Of a stretch of DNA of 64,000 nucleotides, positions 25,169-33,592 are shown one piece after another. The stretch is from Mucilaginibacter saanensis. GTDB lineage: Bacteria; Bacteroidota; Bacteroidia; Sphingobacteriales; Sphingobacteriaceae. The stretch is from positions 124,001 through 188,000 of the forward strand of contig NZ_JACHBZ010000008.1 in the NCBI RefSeq assembly GCF_014200575.1, given 5' to 3'. Position 1 is the stretch's first letter; each line of letters begins with the position of its first letter. The translations under genes were made by a program, and so were the position numbers. The notes under the pieces were generated by a model. It had not been told where the DNA came from. It saw only the letters and a program-made list of their open reading frames with translations, and searched no databases.

Positions 25169-25519
25169 TTACTTTTTAAATAGTTTTTGAATAAAGAGAT
25201 TTACAAGCGGCTTTTCAATACGTTCCTTATTTAACTTTATAACCACCGCAATGATCAGGTAAATAAGTGCAACGCATCCAAAGCCTTCCCAAAATGACTT
25301 TAATACATCAGACAAATAATAAGCTAAAGTAAAACTGGCAAACACAAAGGCCAATACCATGCTTATGGCAGTAATGACATCAGTGATCACACTTGCTAAA
25401 ATTGAAGTTCCACCTTCAATAGCTTCATATTTTAACAGCTTAAAACGCGTTTCGGCATACTCCTTCAGCTGGTCAACAATTGGCGGTAATGGTGGTGGTG
25501 TATCTTTTTTGGCTTCCAT
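25169..25519 (-). CDS. Phage_holin_3_6 / DUF1469-like membrane protein
   Basis: 116 residues; two transmembrane helices at about 45-70 (ILASVITDVITAISMVLAF) and 75-100 (VALIYLIIAVVI), with a Pro-rich N-terminal (TPPPLPPIVDQLKEYAETRF). This matches the family named after phage holins but found in many chromosomes, often near YtxH/YqjD-type proteins; it is not evidence of a phage. Upstream of the hypothetical gene by 4 bp, so co-translated. Confidence 0.82.
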   Translation of the reverse strand: MEAKKDTPPPLPPIVDQLKEYAETRFKLLKYEAIEGGTSILASVITDVITAISMVLAFVFASFTLAYYLSDVLKSFWEGFGCVALIYLIIAVVIKLNKERIEKPLVNLFIQKLFKK

Positions 25520-25542
25520 AGATATTGTTTTATAAGGGTATC

Positions 25543-25650
25543 AAATGATTAGGGTATCAAGTAATTAGTATCAAGTATCAAGATTTTTGCAGGCGTCTTA
25601 GAACAAATGCAGCTGTCTTGATACTTGATACTAATTACTTAGTACTAACC
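25543..25650. repeat. GTATCAAGTATCAAG inverted repeat
   Basis: TTAGTATCAAGTATCAAGAT (near 25565) pairs with TCTTGATACTTGATACTAAT (near 25617), loop about 32 bases. The same words recur at 35731 and 58441-58560. It separates YtxH from the holin-like gene. Confidence 0.8.
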
Positions 25651-25654
25651 CCAA

Positions 25655-25921
25655 TTATGCATGTTCCAGATCGTCCTGGTACTCTTCTTCGGCACCTCTG
25701 ATCTTTGATTTTATATTTTCAACCACTTTGTCTTTTAAACCCACCAGGTTATCAATCTCGGCTGCTGCTGTATCTTTAATAGAATCACCCAGATTTTTTA
25801 ATGATTCGGTAAGCTTATCGCGAGTTTCGTTCCCTTTTTCTGGTGCAAATAAAATGCCTAAAGCTGCCCCTGCCGCTAAGCCTGCGAGCAATGCAACAAC
25901 TACTTTTGTGTTATCATTCAT
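25655..25921 (-). CDS. YtxH domain protein
   Basis: 88 residues, single transmembrane/glycine-zipper helix (VVVALLAGLAAGAALGILFAP, GxxxG-like pattern) followed by a polar coiled segment (EKGNETRDKLTESLKNLGDSIK) and acidic tail. The YtxH family is linked to general stress in Bacillus; function at molecular level is unknown. First gene of the small cluster leading to the holin-like and hypothetical proteins. Confidence 0.85.
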   Translation of the reverse strand: MNDNTKVVVALLAGLAAGAALGILFAPEKGNETRDKLTESLKNLGDSIKDTAAAEIDNLVGLKDKVVENIKSKIRGAEEEYQDDLEHA

Positions 25922-26078
25922 TGTAATATAATTTTAAGTTGAACATTTGTTTTAATATGGTTAAATACCTTGCCAAATATCATAAATCAGATAATTTGTC
26001 GGTGTTTTCTGTGTAAATTATTTTTTTTGCCAGTTATAAATTTTTTCCGTGTTCACAAAACTATTCAATAATGCCCTA

Positions 26079-27122
26079 TTAGTTTTCGGGCGATGTTCGT
26101 ATACGTTCCAGCCGGTCGGCAGCCAGTCTGTTGGTTTCATATATTTCAAGCAATAATAAAAAATAGGATAATAATACGGGTCCAAAAACCAAGCCTAAAA
26201 TTCCAAAAAGCGGTAACCCTATAAATACCCCTATTACTGATATAATGGGGTGTGTATTGGCTATGCGCTTATTGATGATCATCCGTAATACATTATCAAC
26301 ATTGCCTATAAATAACAGCCCGTAAGCTAACAGTAAAATTCCGCTTAACGTATGCCCCTGGGCAAATAATATAATACTTGCGGGTATGCAAAGCGTTGGT
26401 GCACCAACAACGGGTAAAAATGAAATAAAAGCTCCGATAACTCCCCAAAATACAGCATCCGGAATTTTAAACGCATAAAAACCCATGGCCAGCAATGTAC
26501 CTTGCGTAATAGCAATTAGCCCTTGTCCTAAAACGTTTGAATAAGTAGAATCGCGTAGGGCTGCTGCAAATTTTAATGCATGCTGTTCACGAAAGGGGGC
26601 ATATTTTAGTAAACCGGCTTCAAAAGCCCTAATTTGAGTGAGCATAAAGTACAGTAAAAAATAAAGTACCAGCAGGGTAATAATAATATTTGCCGCACTG
26701 CTTAATATAGATGGGAAAAGCTCAGTAGCAAAGGTGCCTAACTTTTGCAGGGTGTTTTCGGCAAAATGCGGCTGATTAAGATTAGTAGCAGCAAAGGTAT
26801 CAATTTTGGAAGTCCACTGGTCAATAGGTAACGATTTGATATTGATGCTTGATATTTTACCCACCACCATAATGCTCAATGACAAAAACGGGATAACAAT
26901 AACTATAAGCGAGGTGAAGATGATAAGCAGGGCAACCAGCACCTTGTTCCAGCCCCGTTTTTCAACCAGGTTAATATACAGCGGCCTGAAAATGGTGAAT
27001 AGCACAATAGCTCCTAATATGGAGCTGAATAATCCGCTAAGTGCATAAAGTAAAAAACAGCCCAGTATGATAATACTAACCAGTATGATGTTATTACGCT
27101 GCTTGTAGTTGAAAATTGACAT
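26079..27122 (-). CDS. AI-2E family transporter (DUF20)
   Basis: Inner-membrane protein of 347 residues with about 7-8 predicted transmembrane segments, e.g. IILVSIIILGCFLLYALSGL, VLVALLIIFTSLIVIVIPFL and FGVLGLVFGPVLL-like near the end, and the family loop IGAFISFLPVVGAP plus GPVLLSYFLLLLEIY. The family includes E. coli TqsA/YdiK and Na+/H+ antiporters; substrate not predictable. Single gene following the terminator of the regulator pair. Confidence 0.88.
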   Translation of the reverse strand: MSIFNYKQRNNIILVSIIILGCFLLYALSGLFSSILGAIVLFTIFRPLYINLVEKRGWNKVLVALLIIFTSLIVIVIPFLSLSIMVVGKISSINIKSLPIDQWTSKIDTFAATNLNQPHFAENTLQKLGTFATELFPSILSSAANIIITLLVLYFLLYFMLTQIRAFEAGLLKYAPFREQHALKFAAALRDSTYSNVLGQGLIAITQGTLLAMGFYAFKIPDAVFWGVIGAFISFLPVVGAPTLCIPASIILFAQGHTLSGILLLAYGLLFIGNVDNVLRMIINKRIANTHPIISVIGVFIGLPLFGILGLVFGPVLLSYFLLLLEIYETNRLAADRLERIRTSPEN

Positions 27123-27154
27123 TAAAGGCTTAGTTAGTAGTACTGTACATTAAA

Positions 27155-27187
27155 CAAAAAAACGCCAAAAAGTTTTAGCGTTTTTAA
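27155..27187 (-). terminator. Terminator downstream of the NtrC-type regulator pair
   Basis: Minus strand: AAAAACGC-TAAAACTTTTTG-GCGTTTTTTTG, an 8-bp stem with T-run. It separates the two-gene regulator unit from the AI-2E transporter. Confidence 0.7.
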
Positions 27188-27208
27188 AAGAAAATGCGCT
27201 AAAAAGTG

Positions 27209-27412
27209 CTATTCAGTATCCTTAAGCAAGTTATTTATCTGGGTTGAACTTATGGCAATAGTGTCAATATAAAATAAACAGTCGGCAGATGGATCGGGCA
27301 GTTCATATTTAAGCTGTTCCAGTGCAAGGTGAATGTTTGAAAGCTGATTTTTAATATCATGCTTTAACTTGCGCAGGTTTTCGTCGCTTGTGCCTTTCTG
27401 CTGCTCTTCCAT
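27209..27412 (-). CDS. DHp-like (histidine-kinase H-box) miniprotein
   Basis: 67 residues. The centre LRKLKHDIKNQLSNIHLALEQ (about 13-33) resembles the first helix of the DHp dimerisation domain of sensor kinases (x-HDIKN-x-L), with His18 in the position normally phosphorylated; a second helix follows after a loop at Pro39-Asp43. No catalytic ATPase domain exists. It begins exactly after the stop of the NtrC-type gene (TAA-ATG), so it is translationally coupled. It might be a phosphotransfer relay, a dimerisation partner or a decayed kinase; the role is unproven. Confidence 0.65.
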   Translation of the reverse strand: MEEQQKGTSDENLRKLKHDIKNQLSNIHLALEQLKYELPDPSADCLFYIDTIAISSTQINNLLKDTE

Positions 27413-28831
27413 TTACTTCAGGTTTATGGCCTTCATTTTATTATACAGCGTTTTACGATCAATGTTTAATATTTCAGCAGCTTTTGTTTTGTTGAAATTA
27501 ACCTCTCTTAAAACTTTGATAATAGTTTCGTACTCGGCCTCAAGCGCGGCATTTTTCAAATCGTGGCGCGGTTCCTTTACTTCCGGAGCTTCATACACCG
27601 GTGTATAAGATTGCTCGAACGACGGCGTTTTAAAGTTGGATATTTCCAATGGCAGCGCTTTCATGGTAATCTCGCTATCTTCGGCCAGCAAAGCCGCCCG
27701 CCTGATCACGTTTTTAAGTTCGCGGATGTTGCCTTGCCACCTGTAGTTCATAAAGCAATCAATAACCTCGGCCGAAAACGTAGTTACATTGCGTCCCAGT
27801 TCATTATTGGCTATCTTTAAAAAATGCTCGGCCAGTAGCATAATATCATTGCCACGCTCGCGCAACGGGGGCATATATATGGTAAACTCATTAAAGCGAT
27901 GGTAAAGGTCTTCCCTGAACTTGCCTTTTTGAATGCCCTCTTGCAGGTTCTCGTTAGTAGCAATAATAATGCGCACGTCAAGATCAATTTCCTTGGTACT
28001 GCCTATTCTTTTAACTTTTCGTTCCTGTACGGTGCGCAGCAGGGCTGCCTGTATTTCGTATGAAAGGTTACCCACCTCGTCTAAAAACAAAGTACCGCCG
28101 TTGGCCATTTCAAAGTGACCTATTTTGGTATAAAGCGCACCTGTAAATGATCCCTTTTCGTGCCCAAAAAATTCACTTGCAGCCAGCTCTTTGGTTAATG
28201 AACCGCAGTCCATTGCTATAAAGGGCTGGTTATGACGGGGGCTGTTGAGGTGTATACTTTTGGCTACCGACTCTTTACCGGTACCGCTTTCGCCCAGTAT
28301 AATTACACTGTAATTGGTAGGCGCCACGAGTTCTATCTGCCGTAATAACTCTTTTGATGCCCTGCTTGCGCCGGCAACAAACTCACTGGCAAAAACCTGC
28401 TTTTTGTTATCCCTGCTTTTTGATTTATCGGCAATGTTGTTATCATTCTGCGACTCCTCAATTAAGGCATGGTGTGTTTCAAACGCCTTATTAATGGTGT
28501 TTAATATTTCGTCAGGATATAAGGGCTTGGTAATATAGTCGTAAGCGCCCATCTTGATGAGCTCAACGGCCATTTTAATATCTGAGTAACCTGTGATGAT
28601 GATTACCCCGGTTTTGGGGTAATGAGTTTTGATATTTCTGAGCATCTCGCGGCCATCGGTGTCTTCAAGCCTGAAATCGCACAGCACAAGATTAAATTCC
28701 TCGTTTTTAAGGGCTTCCATGCCGCTTGTGCCGCTTGAGGCGGTACTTACATCAAAGCCATTGCGGGTCAAAAACTTGGATAGCAATAAAGCCACATTAA
28801 CTTCATCATCAATGATGAGGATTTTCTTCAT
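27413..28831 (-). CDS. Sigma-54-dependent response regulator (NtrC family)
   Basis: 472 residues, cytoplasmic transcription activator. Receiver domain (1-115) has Asp pocket DDE at 8-10, phospho-acceptor D52 in LVLCDFRL and Lys in ITKPLYP. AAA+ domain: Walker A GESGTGKE at 180-187, sigma-54 contact loop GSFTGA at 227-232 (the usual is GAFTGA; Ser variant is known), Walker B LFLDEVGN at 248-255, arginine finger region near RFREDLYHRF. C-terminal Fis-type helix-turn-helix with FNKTKAAEILNIDRKTLYNK. Cognate kinase not present; the 67-residue DHp-like gene abuts its stop. Confidence 0.96.
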   Translation of the reverse strand: MKKILIIDDEVNVALLLSKFLTRNGFDVSTASSGTSGMEALKNEEFNLVLCDFRLEDTDGREMLRNIKTHYPKTGVIIITGYSDIKMAVELIKMGAYDYITKPLYPDEILNTINKAFETHHALIEESQNDNNIADKSKSRDNKKQVFASEFVAGASRASKELLRQIELVAPTNYSVIILGESGTGKESVAKSIHLNSPRHNQPFIAMDCGSLTKELAASEFFGHEKGSFTGALYTKIGHFEMANGGTLFLDEVGNLSYEIQAALLRTVQERKVKRIGSTKEIDLDVRIIIATNENLQEGIQKGKFREDLYHRFNEFTIYMPPLRERGNDIMLLAEHFLKIANNELGRNVTTFSAEVIDCFMNYRWQGNIRELKNVIRRAALLAEDSEITMKALPLEISNFKTPSFEQSYTPVYEAPEVKEPRHDLKNAALEAEYETIIKVLREVNFNKTKAAEILNIDRKTLYNKMKAINLK

Positions 28832-28947
28832 AAGAGCAATACTGGTAACGGTAAATGTATTTAAACGCGTTAAGGTACAAACAATGTTGCTAATTTATAG
28901 AGGTTTTATTTAAATACCGGCTTTTAACCGCAAAAAAGAGTGTAAAA

Positions 28948-28980
28948 CAAAAAGGGATGGCAATTGCCATCCCTTTTTGT
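28948..28980. terminator. Palindromic bidirectional terminator
   Basis: AAAAAGGGATGGCA paired with TGCCATCCCTTTTT around AT, with A- and T-runs for both strands; downstream of the OMP gene and after the NtrC-type gene promoter side. Confidence 0.8.
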
Positions 28981-29003
28981 TTATAGGTATAAGTAGGGCC
29001 ATA

Positions 29004-29603
29004 TTAAAAACCGTACGCTACGCGTAAACCTAAAAAGCTTACTTTGCTGTCATTAATACCAGTAGCATATTTAGTAGTTGCTTCATAACGCACACCGGCA
29101 TCAATAAAGTTACCATTTGCACTTACCGGGAACTGAACACCTATTTGTGGAGCATAAACAAATGCAGTTGATTTATCAACACCAACATCTTTTTTGTTCA
29201 ACAAAAAGGCTGCACCAGCTTCGCCCTGAACATAAAAGTTTGGAATAACGAAGTATTTTAAACCAGCTTTAACAGGGATCAGACGGAAATCAGTTTGATC
29301 AAGGCCAGCAACACCACCGATATCTTTTTTACCAAATATGTTATTGTAACCAGCGTTAACAGTAACGAATAATTTGTTTGAAAGAACCGGAATATCTGCT
29401 TGCACCGAACCTCCTAAGTTCCATTTGTAGTTGTCTTTAAAGTTACCAACCGGGATACCGGCATCAACACCAATGCTGTAACGGATACCGCCTGGAGTAG
29501 TAGTTGTTGTAGAAGTTGTTGTTGGGGTTGTTTGTGCTTTTGCGCTAAATGCAAATGCTGCAAATGCTAAAGCTAAGGCTGAAATTTTGAATGTATTTTT
29601 CAT
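29004..29603 (-). CDS. Outer-membrane beta-barrel protein
   Basis: 199 residues with signal peptide MKNTFKISALALAFAAFAFSAKAQ, then a Thr-rich linker (TTPTTTSTTTTTPGG) and an eight-stranded-barrel-like domain of alternating hydrophobic residues, e.g. YSIGVDAGIPVG, LFVTVNAGYNNIFG, LKYFVIPNFYVQGEAGAAF; ends VSFLGLRVAYGF with the aromatic C-terminus typical for BAM substrates. PorT/OmpA-barrel type. Single gene, ending in a strong terminator. Confidence 0.88.
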   Translation of the reverse strand: MKNTFKISALALAFAAFAFSAKAQTTPTTTSTTTTTPGGIRYSIGVDAGIPVGNFKDNYKWNLGGSVQADIPVLSNKLFVTVNAGYNNIFGKKDIGGVAGLDQTDFRLIPVKAGLKYFVIPNFYVQGEAGAAFLLNKKDVGVDKSTAFVYAPQIGVQFPVSANGNFIDAGVRYEATTKYATGINDSKVSFLGLRVAYGF

Positions 29604-29886
29604 AACAAATTGTGTGTTTATTGATATATGTTTTTAAACACAATGCAAATTAAAGTACATAATCATATATGATTTTTCATCCCAAAGTCACGAATCTTTA
29701 ATCACTTGATTAACAATAATTTATTTTTTGACCCGATTGGTATTTTGGTCAGGCAAGTGTAAAATAGGTTAATATATACCTTAGTATTGTCACAATTAAC
29801 ATTCGCTTAACATGGGGTTTGGCTGTGAAAAGGCTGGTTTAGGCGTGCATTCTGCTGGTTTTTGTCTGTTTTGAATTTTCGCTAAC
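29604..29886. other. AT-rich intergenic region upstream of the OMP gene
   Basis: About 280 bases between the OMP start and the crotonase-side terminator. It holds no supportable gene. A minus-strand TTAATTTG near 29650 is one off from TAnnTTTG and may be the OMP -7 element. Confidence 0.4.
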
Positions 29887-29909
29887 AAAAAATGCGGCCG
29901 GAGCCGCAA
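29886..29909 (-). terminator. Terminator of the crotonase-B12 unit
   Basis: Minus strand GCGGC-TCCG-GCCGC followed by ATTTTTTG; 40 bases past the stop of the enoyl-CoA hydratase gene. Confidence 0.75.
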
Positions 29910-29948
29910 AAATATCACTGAAAAACCGTGAATGTTAGCTTAAAAATA

Positions 29949-30731
29949 TCACTCGCCCTTAAACTCTGCTTTTCTTTTAGCTAAAAATGCATCAACGCCT
30001 TCCTGAAAATCGCGGGTGCCAAAACATTTTCCAAATTCTTCAATTTCTGTTTCGTATCCGTTAGTGCCGTCATTAAAGCCGGCGTTTACGGAGTGTATGG
30101 CAGCGGCCAGCGCAAGGGGTGCCCGTAGTAATATTTTTTGTAATAACTCTTCAGCTTTAGGGAGCAGGTCTTCCGGACAAAAAACATGGGTAACCAGGCC
30201 GTATTGATGCGCCTCTACCGCGGTGATCATATCGGCGGTAAGTATCATCTCTAATGCTTTGCCTTTGCCAATAAGCTGCGCCAGGCGCTGGGTGCCCCCA
30301 TAGCCCGGTATTAAACCCAAGGTTACTTCGGGTAGGCCCATTTTAGCTGTTTCAGAGGCAACGCGAATATGGCAGGCCATAGCCAGCTCCAAACCACCAC
30401 CCAAAGCAAAACCGTTAATGGCTGCAATAACCGGTTTTTTACCGTTAGCTATCAGGTCAAATACATTTATTTGTCCCTTAAGGGCAAGGGCCCTCCCTTC
30501 TTTAACATCCAGGCCGGCAAACTCACTGATATCGGCACCTGCCACAAAGGCTTTGGTACCGGCGCCGGTAATAATAATGCCACCTACAGCCGGATTGTTG
30601 AATGCTGCCGTAAATGCAGTATGCAGTTCGGCAAGGGTGTCTTTATTAAGTGCATTAAGTTTACTCTCGCGGTTTATAATAATATACTGTATACGCTCTT
30701 TATTTTCTATCGTTAGATTTTGAAATTCCAT
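29949..30731 (-). CDS. Enoyl-CoA hydratase/isomerase family protein
   Basis: Crotonase-fold enzyme of 260 residues, cytoplasmic. Oxyanion-hole segments are AGADISEFAGLD (about 67-78) and NGFALGGGLELAMACH (about 106-121); the catalytic-Glu region is GLPEVTLGLIPGYGGTQRLA, with Glu in PEVTLG and the second acid GLIPGYGGTQ region normal for hydratases. Substrate is probably a short-chain 2-enoyl-CoA. Shares a transcript with the upstream B12-binding protein (14 bp gap), pointing to branched-chain or propionyl-CoA-type metabolism (inference). Confidence 0.92.
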   Translation of the reverse strand: MEFQNLTIENKERIQYIIINRESKLNALNKDTLAELHTAFTAAFNNPAVGGIIITGAGTKAFVAGADISEFAGLDVKEGRALALKGQINVFDLIANGKKPVIAAINGFALGGGLELAMACHIRVASETAKMGLPEVTLGLIPGYGGTQRLAQLIGKGKALEMILTADMITAVEAHQYGLVTHVFCPEDLLPKAEELLQKILLRAPLALAAAIHSVNAGFNDGTNGYETEIEEFGKCFGTRDFQEGVDAFLAKRKAEFKGE

Positions 30732-30745
30732 GGCGGGTTCAATTA

Positions 30746-31165
30746 TTAAAAATTACGGTGCTCGTGCACCCAGTTTGTAATATAGGTAACAATATCATGG
30801 GTGTTGGTTCCCGGAGGGAAAAGCTCACCCACGCCTATTTGTTTTAACGCAAGCATATCATCATTAGGTATAATGCCGCCGCCGGTAAGCAGTACATCGT
30901 CCATTTGCTTTTCTTTAATCAATTTAATGATCTTGGGGAACACGGTCATGTGCGCTCCCGAAAGTATAGATATGCCAATAGCATCCACATCTTCCTGCAG
31001 GGCGGTATTTACTACCATTTCGGGTGTTTGGCGAAGGCCTGTATAAATAACCTCCATTCCGGCATCGCGCAGGGAGGTAGCAATAATACGGGCTCCGCGG
31101 TCGTGGCCGTCAAGTCCTACCTTGGCAACTAAAACTCGGATGGGGCGGTTAAAGGTATTACTCAT
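30746..31165 (-). CDS. Stand-alone cobalamin-binding domain (MCM C-domain type)
   Basis: 139 residues, equal to the C-terminal B12 domain of methylmalonyl-CoA mutase. Cobalamin-binding signature D-x-H-x-x-G is GLDGHDRGA (about 18-26), then ISILSGAH (S-x-L) and the GG loop [11 protein letters not shown]. Opening [18 protein letters not shown] is diagnostic. There is no catalytic TIM barrel in the window, so it must work with a partner subunit encoded elsewhere, as in ICM small subunits (IcmB) or archaeal McmA2. Upstream of the crotonase in the same unit. Confidence 0.93.
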   Translation of the reverse strand: MSNTFNRPIRVLVAKVGLDGHDRGARIIATSLRDAGMEVIYTGLRQTPEMVVNTALQEDVDAIGISILSGAHMTVFPKIIKLIKEKQMDDVLLTGGGIIPNDDMLALKQIGVGELFPPGTNTHDIVTYITNWVHEHRNF

Positions 31166-31469
31166 GTAAAACCAAATTGGTTGGCGTAAAAGTAAGAAGA
31201 AATTTATGATGTTTTAATGGCAGCTATTATAAGGACCGGGAAATTGCTCTTAGAAATTTGCTGGTTGTTTTGGCTAAAGCCCTCTTTCAGTGGATAGTCT
31301 TTTCGCCCCATAAATGGGACGGCAATGAATTCTTTTACATTTTTGACTGTTTTATGCTGCTTTAGCCAAAATAGAGCAACCCGATTTTAAAAGCGATTTC
31401 CATGAGCACAATGGTTTGTATACCTGCACTAACCGTTAAAAGCAAAAATAAATAATACGCCTTATATGG
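31166..31469. repeat. Intergenic region with a 120-bp structured repeat
   Basis: Holds no supportable gene. GGTTGTTTTGGCTAAAGC at 31263-31280 is mirrored by GCTTTAGCCAAAAtaGAGCAACC at 31359-31382, with an inner small hairpin CCCATAAATGGG near 31307. The layout is that of a dispersed element; the remainder is AT-rich. Confidence 0.6.
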
Positions 31470-31865
31470 TTATTGTTTTTTAAGGTGATAGGTATAGTTA
31501 TATCCTTCGCCCTTTTTTATCAGGATGAGGCTATCGCCTTTGGTGGTTGGAGTGTAAGTGCCGTTGAGCAACAGGCCCCAGTCAAAATTGGCGGTGTGCA
31601 CGGTGCTGTCTGTAAAAGTTACCTGATTGTTATTAATTATATAGCTGCCTTTACTTCCTGCCCCAAAAGGAGTGGTTAATGAAGCCTGATAGGTTTTAGC
31701 TGACAAGGTAACTTTGGCATTTACACTGCTTTCGCCAGGGCTTGAGGAAATAAGCGTACCATTATAAATGCCTTCCAGTTTCAGCGGGGTTATTGTTTTG
31801 TCTTTATGACAAGCCGCAAAACTTAACAAAGTTAATAGTAAAATGAAAAAGACAGACGTTTTCAT
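31470..31865 (-). CDS. Small lipoprotein of unknown function
   Basis: 131 residues; signal MKTSVFFILLLTLLSFAAC with lipobox SFAAC and acceptor Cys19, then HKDKTITPLK. The body is beta-rich with Gly/Thr (LEGIYNGTLISSSPG, KGSYIINNNQVTFTDSTV, GTYTPTTKGDSLILIKK), resembling lipocalin-like or DUF-type Bacteroidota lipoproteins of this size. No family recognised. Single gene transcribed away from pdeM. Confidence 0.78.
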   Translation of the reverse strand: MKTSVFFILLLTLLSFAACHKDKTITPLKLEGIYNGTLISSSPGESSVNAKVTLSAKTYQASLTTPFGAGSKGSYIINNNQVTFTDSTVHTANFDWGLLLNGTYTPTTKGDSLILIKKGEGYNYTYHLKKQ

Positions 31866-31988
31866 AATTTGTTTTTTATCAATACGGTCAGTTTGTGGTT
31901 TGTGTAACAGGATATTAAAAAAAGAGTTGGCAGTACCGATTTAAGACGGGCGACTTCTCCTCAAATAAATTTTTAAATTTGCAGCCCT

Positions 31989-32654
31989 ATGGCGATCAGT
32001 GCGGCAACTCCTTTTATCTTACTTGGACAAACCCTTTCCCTACTGCCCCAGAAAGCAATTTACTGGGAGCAGCAAAAGGCTTTAATTGTTGCCGATGTCC
32101 ATTTTGGTAAGGTTGGCCATTTCCGGAAGGCTGGTATTGCGGTGCCGCGCGATATGGAACAAAGTGATCTGGCAACCCTGTCAGATCTGATACATGAACA
32201 CCGGCCCGAAAAATTATTATTTCTTGGCGACTTGTTTCATAGCGATATGAATAACGACTGGGATTGGTTTATACTTTGGCGCAGTCAATTTCCTGATCTG
32301 CAGATCGTCCTGATCAGAGGGAACCACGATATTATTGCCGATAGCCATTACCAGCAATTAAACATTGCGCTGTATAACGAATTGCAGATAGGCCCATTCC
32401 TGATGCTACACCACCCTTTGCCCGATGAGCAGCTTGGCAGTGCAGCAGGTTACATTTTTTGCGGGCATATACATCCGGGCGTTAATTTGAGCGGCCGGGG
32501 CAGGCAATCAATCACACTGCCTTGTTTTGCGTTTAGCAGCAGGCAGGCCATACTGCCGTCATTTGGTAAATTTACCGGCAAGGTTGCCATCCGGAGCCTG
32601 CAAACCGACAGGATATTTGCGGTTTTAAAGGATAAGGTGATAGCGATAGCTTAA
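31989..32654 (+). CDS. pdeM: Ligase-associated DNA damage response endonuclease PdeM
   Basis: Calcineurin-like metallophosphoesterase, 221 residues. Metal motifs: D-x-H in VADVHFGKVGHFRKAG, GDLFHSD, GNHD (RGNHDII), and HHPLP, GHIHPG. The opening LGQTLSLLPQKAIYWEQQKA and FRKAGIAVPR are as in PdeM, a partner of the ligase-associated helicase/ligase DNA-repair module (LigD-like neighbours). No such ligase or exonuclease gene is in the window. A TAAATTTG -7-like element ends 7 bases before the ATG. Confidence 0.9.
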   Translation: MAISAATPFILLGQTLSLLPQKAIYWEQQKALIVADVHFGKVGHFRKAGIAVPRDMEQSDLATLSDLIHEHRPEKLLFLGDLFHSDMNNDWDWFILWRSQFPDLQIVLIRGNHDIIADSHYQQLNIALYNELQIGPFLMLHHPLPDEQLGSAAGYIFCGHIHPGVNLSGRGRQSITLPCFAFSSRQAILPSFGKFTGKVAIRSLQTDRIFAVLKDKVIAIA

Positions 32655-32752
32655 TTATACCAGCTGTTCAACTGGCGTTATACTGTGTAATTTGAATGTA
32701 ATTTCTTAGATTGATTCTAAATAGACATTTCGCGGGTAATAAGCCGAATGCA

Positions 32753-32785
32753 TTTCTATCTTTTGGCATATAATAAATACTTTTG
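32753..32785 (+). promoter_or_regulatory. Weak promoter of the sdhCAB operon
   Basis: TTTC at 32753-32756, 21 bp, TACTTTTG at 32778-32785. Only the -7 part is a good match. The sdhC start is 22 bases downstream. Confidence 0.45.
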
Positions 32786-32807
32786 CCTAAAATAAATCTA
32801 TTTCATA

Positions 32808-33590
32808 ATGAGCGAATTTAAACAAACCTTTAACTCATCGCTGGGAAAAAAGCTGATCATGGCTTTAACAGGCTTGTTTTTGTGTACTTTTTTAATAGTA
32901 CACCTTGGAGGCAACCTGCTATTATTTAGCAAGGATAATGGTTTCGGTTTTAATGTGTATGCCAACTTTTTAACGCATTTTCCACCAATTGAAGTTGTTG
33001 CGTACATTTTATACCTGGCAATCCTGGTACATGCGCTGTATGCCATTATTTTAACGATTAAAAACCGTAAGGCCCGTCCGGTAGGTTATGCGGTGCAAGC
33101 AAAATCTGATGCTACCTGGTCATCAAAAAACATGGGCCTGCTAGGTTCTATCCTATTTGTGTTTTTAGTGATACACATGGGCGACTTTTGGTTTAAATAC
33201 AAATATACCAACGAGGTTAACTTTAAGGAGTACCGTACAGACCTGGCTACCGGCCAAACTACCGAATCGACATACACGCCTGCCGCTGCCGATTTCAGCC
33301 ACTCTGTTTCTACCGAAAACAATGTGGAAATAGTAAGGGTAAAAGATCTGCATGCACGTGTGGTAAAAACCTTTAGTAATATATGGTATGTATTGATCTA
33401 TGTTATAGCTATGGGGGCATTATCGTTCCACTTGCTGCATGGTTTCCAGAGCGCATTCCGCACCGCGGGTTGGGTACACCGTAAGTATACACCTATAGTT
33501 TATGGTATAGGTTGCTGGGTTTTTGCGGTAATAATACCTTTAGGCTTTGCTGCCATGCCTGTATACTACTATTTTGTAAACAGAGGATAA
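32808..33590 (+). CDS. sdhC: Succinate dehydrogenase cytochrome b subunit
   Basis: Membrane anchor of complex II, 260 residues, of the b558 type (as in Wolinella FrdC): about five hydrophobic helices, starting LGKKLIMALTGLFLCTFLIVHL. Haem-ligand His candidates are in LIVHLGGNL, LVIHMGDF and LSFHLLHGFQSAF. A soluble loop at about 140-175 (YRTDLATGQTTESTYTPA) is on the outside or inside of the membrane. First gene of sdhC-A-B, the usual Bacteroidota order without separate sdhD. Confidence 0.93.
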   Translation: MSEFKQTFNSSLGKKLIMALTGLFLCTFLIVHLGGNLLLFSKDNGFGFNVYANFLTHFPPIEVVAYILYLAILVHALYAIILTIKNRKARPVGYAVQAKSDATWSSKNMGLLGSILFVFLVIHMGDFWFKYKYTNEVNFKEYRTDLATGQTTESTYTPAAADFSHSVSTENNVEIVRVKDLHARVVKTFSNIWYVLIYVIAMGALSFHLLHGFQSAFRTAGWVHRKYTPIVYGIGCWVFAVIIPLGFAAMPVYYYFVNRG

Positions 33591-33592
33591 TT

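Noticed and set aside
25169..25519. Phage holin as sign of a prophage
   Set aside because: The family is a common chromosomal membrane protein; no other phage gene is near.
25543..25650. CRISPR-like array from direct repeats of TTGATACT
   Set aside because: Words repeat irregularly without equal spacers and form one hairpin; no cas genes.
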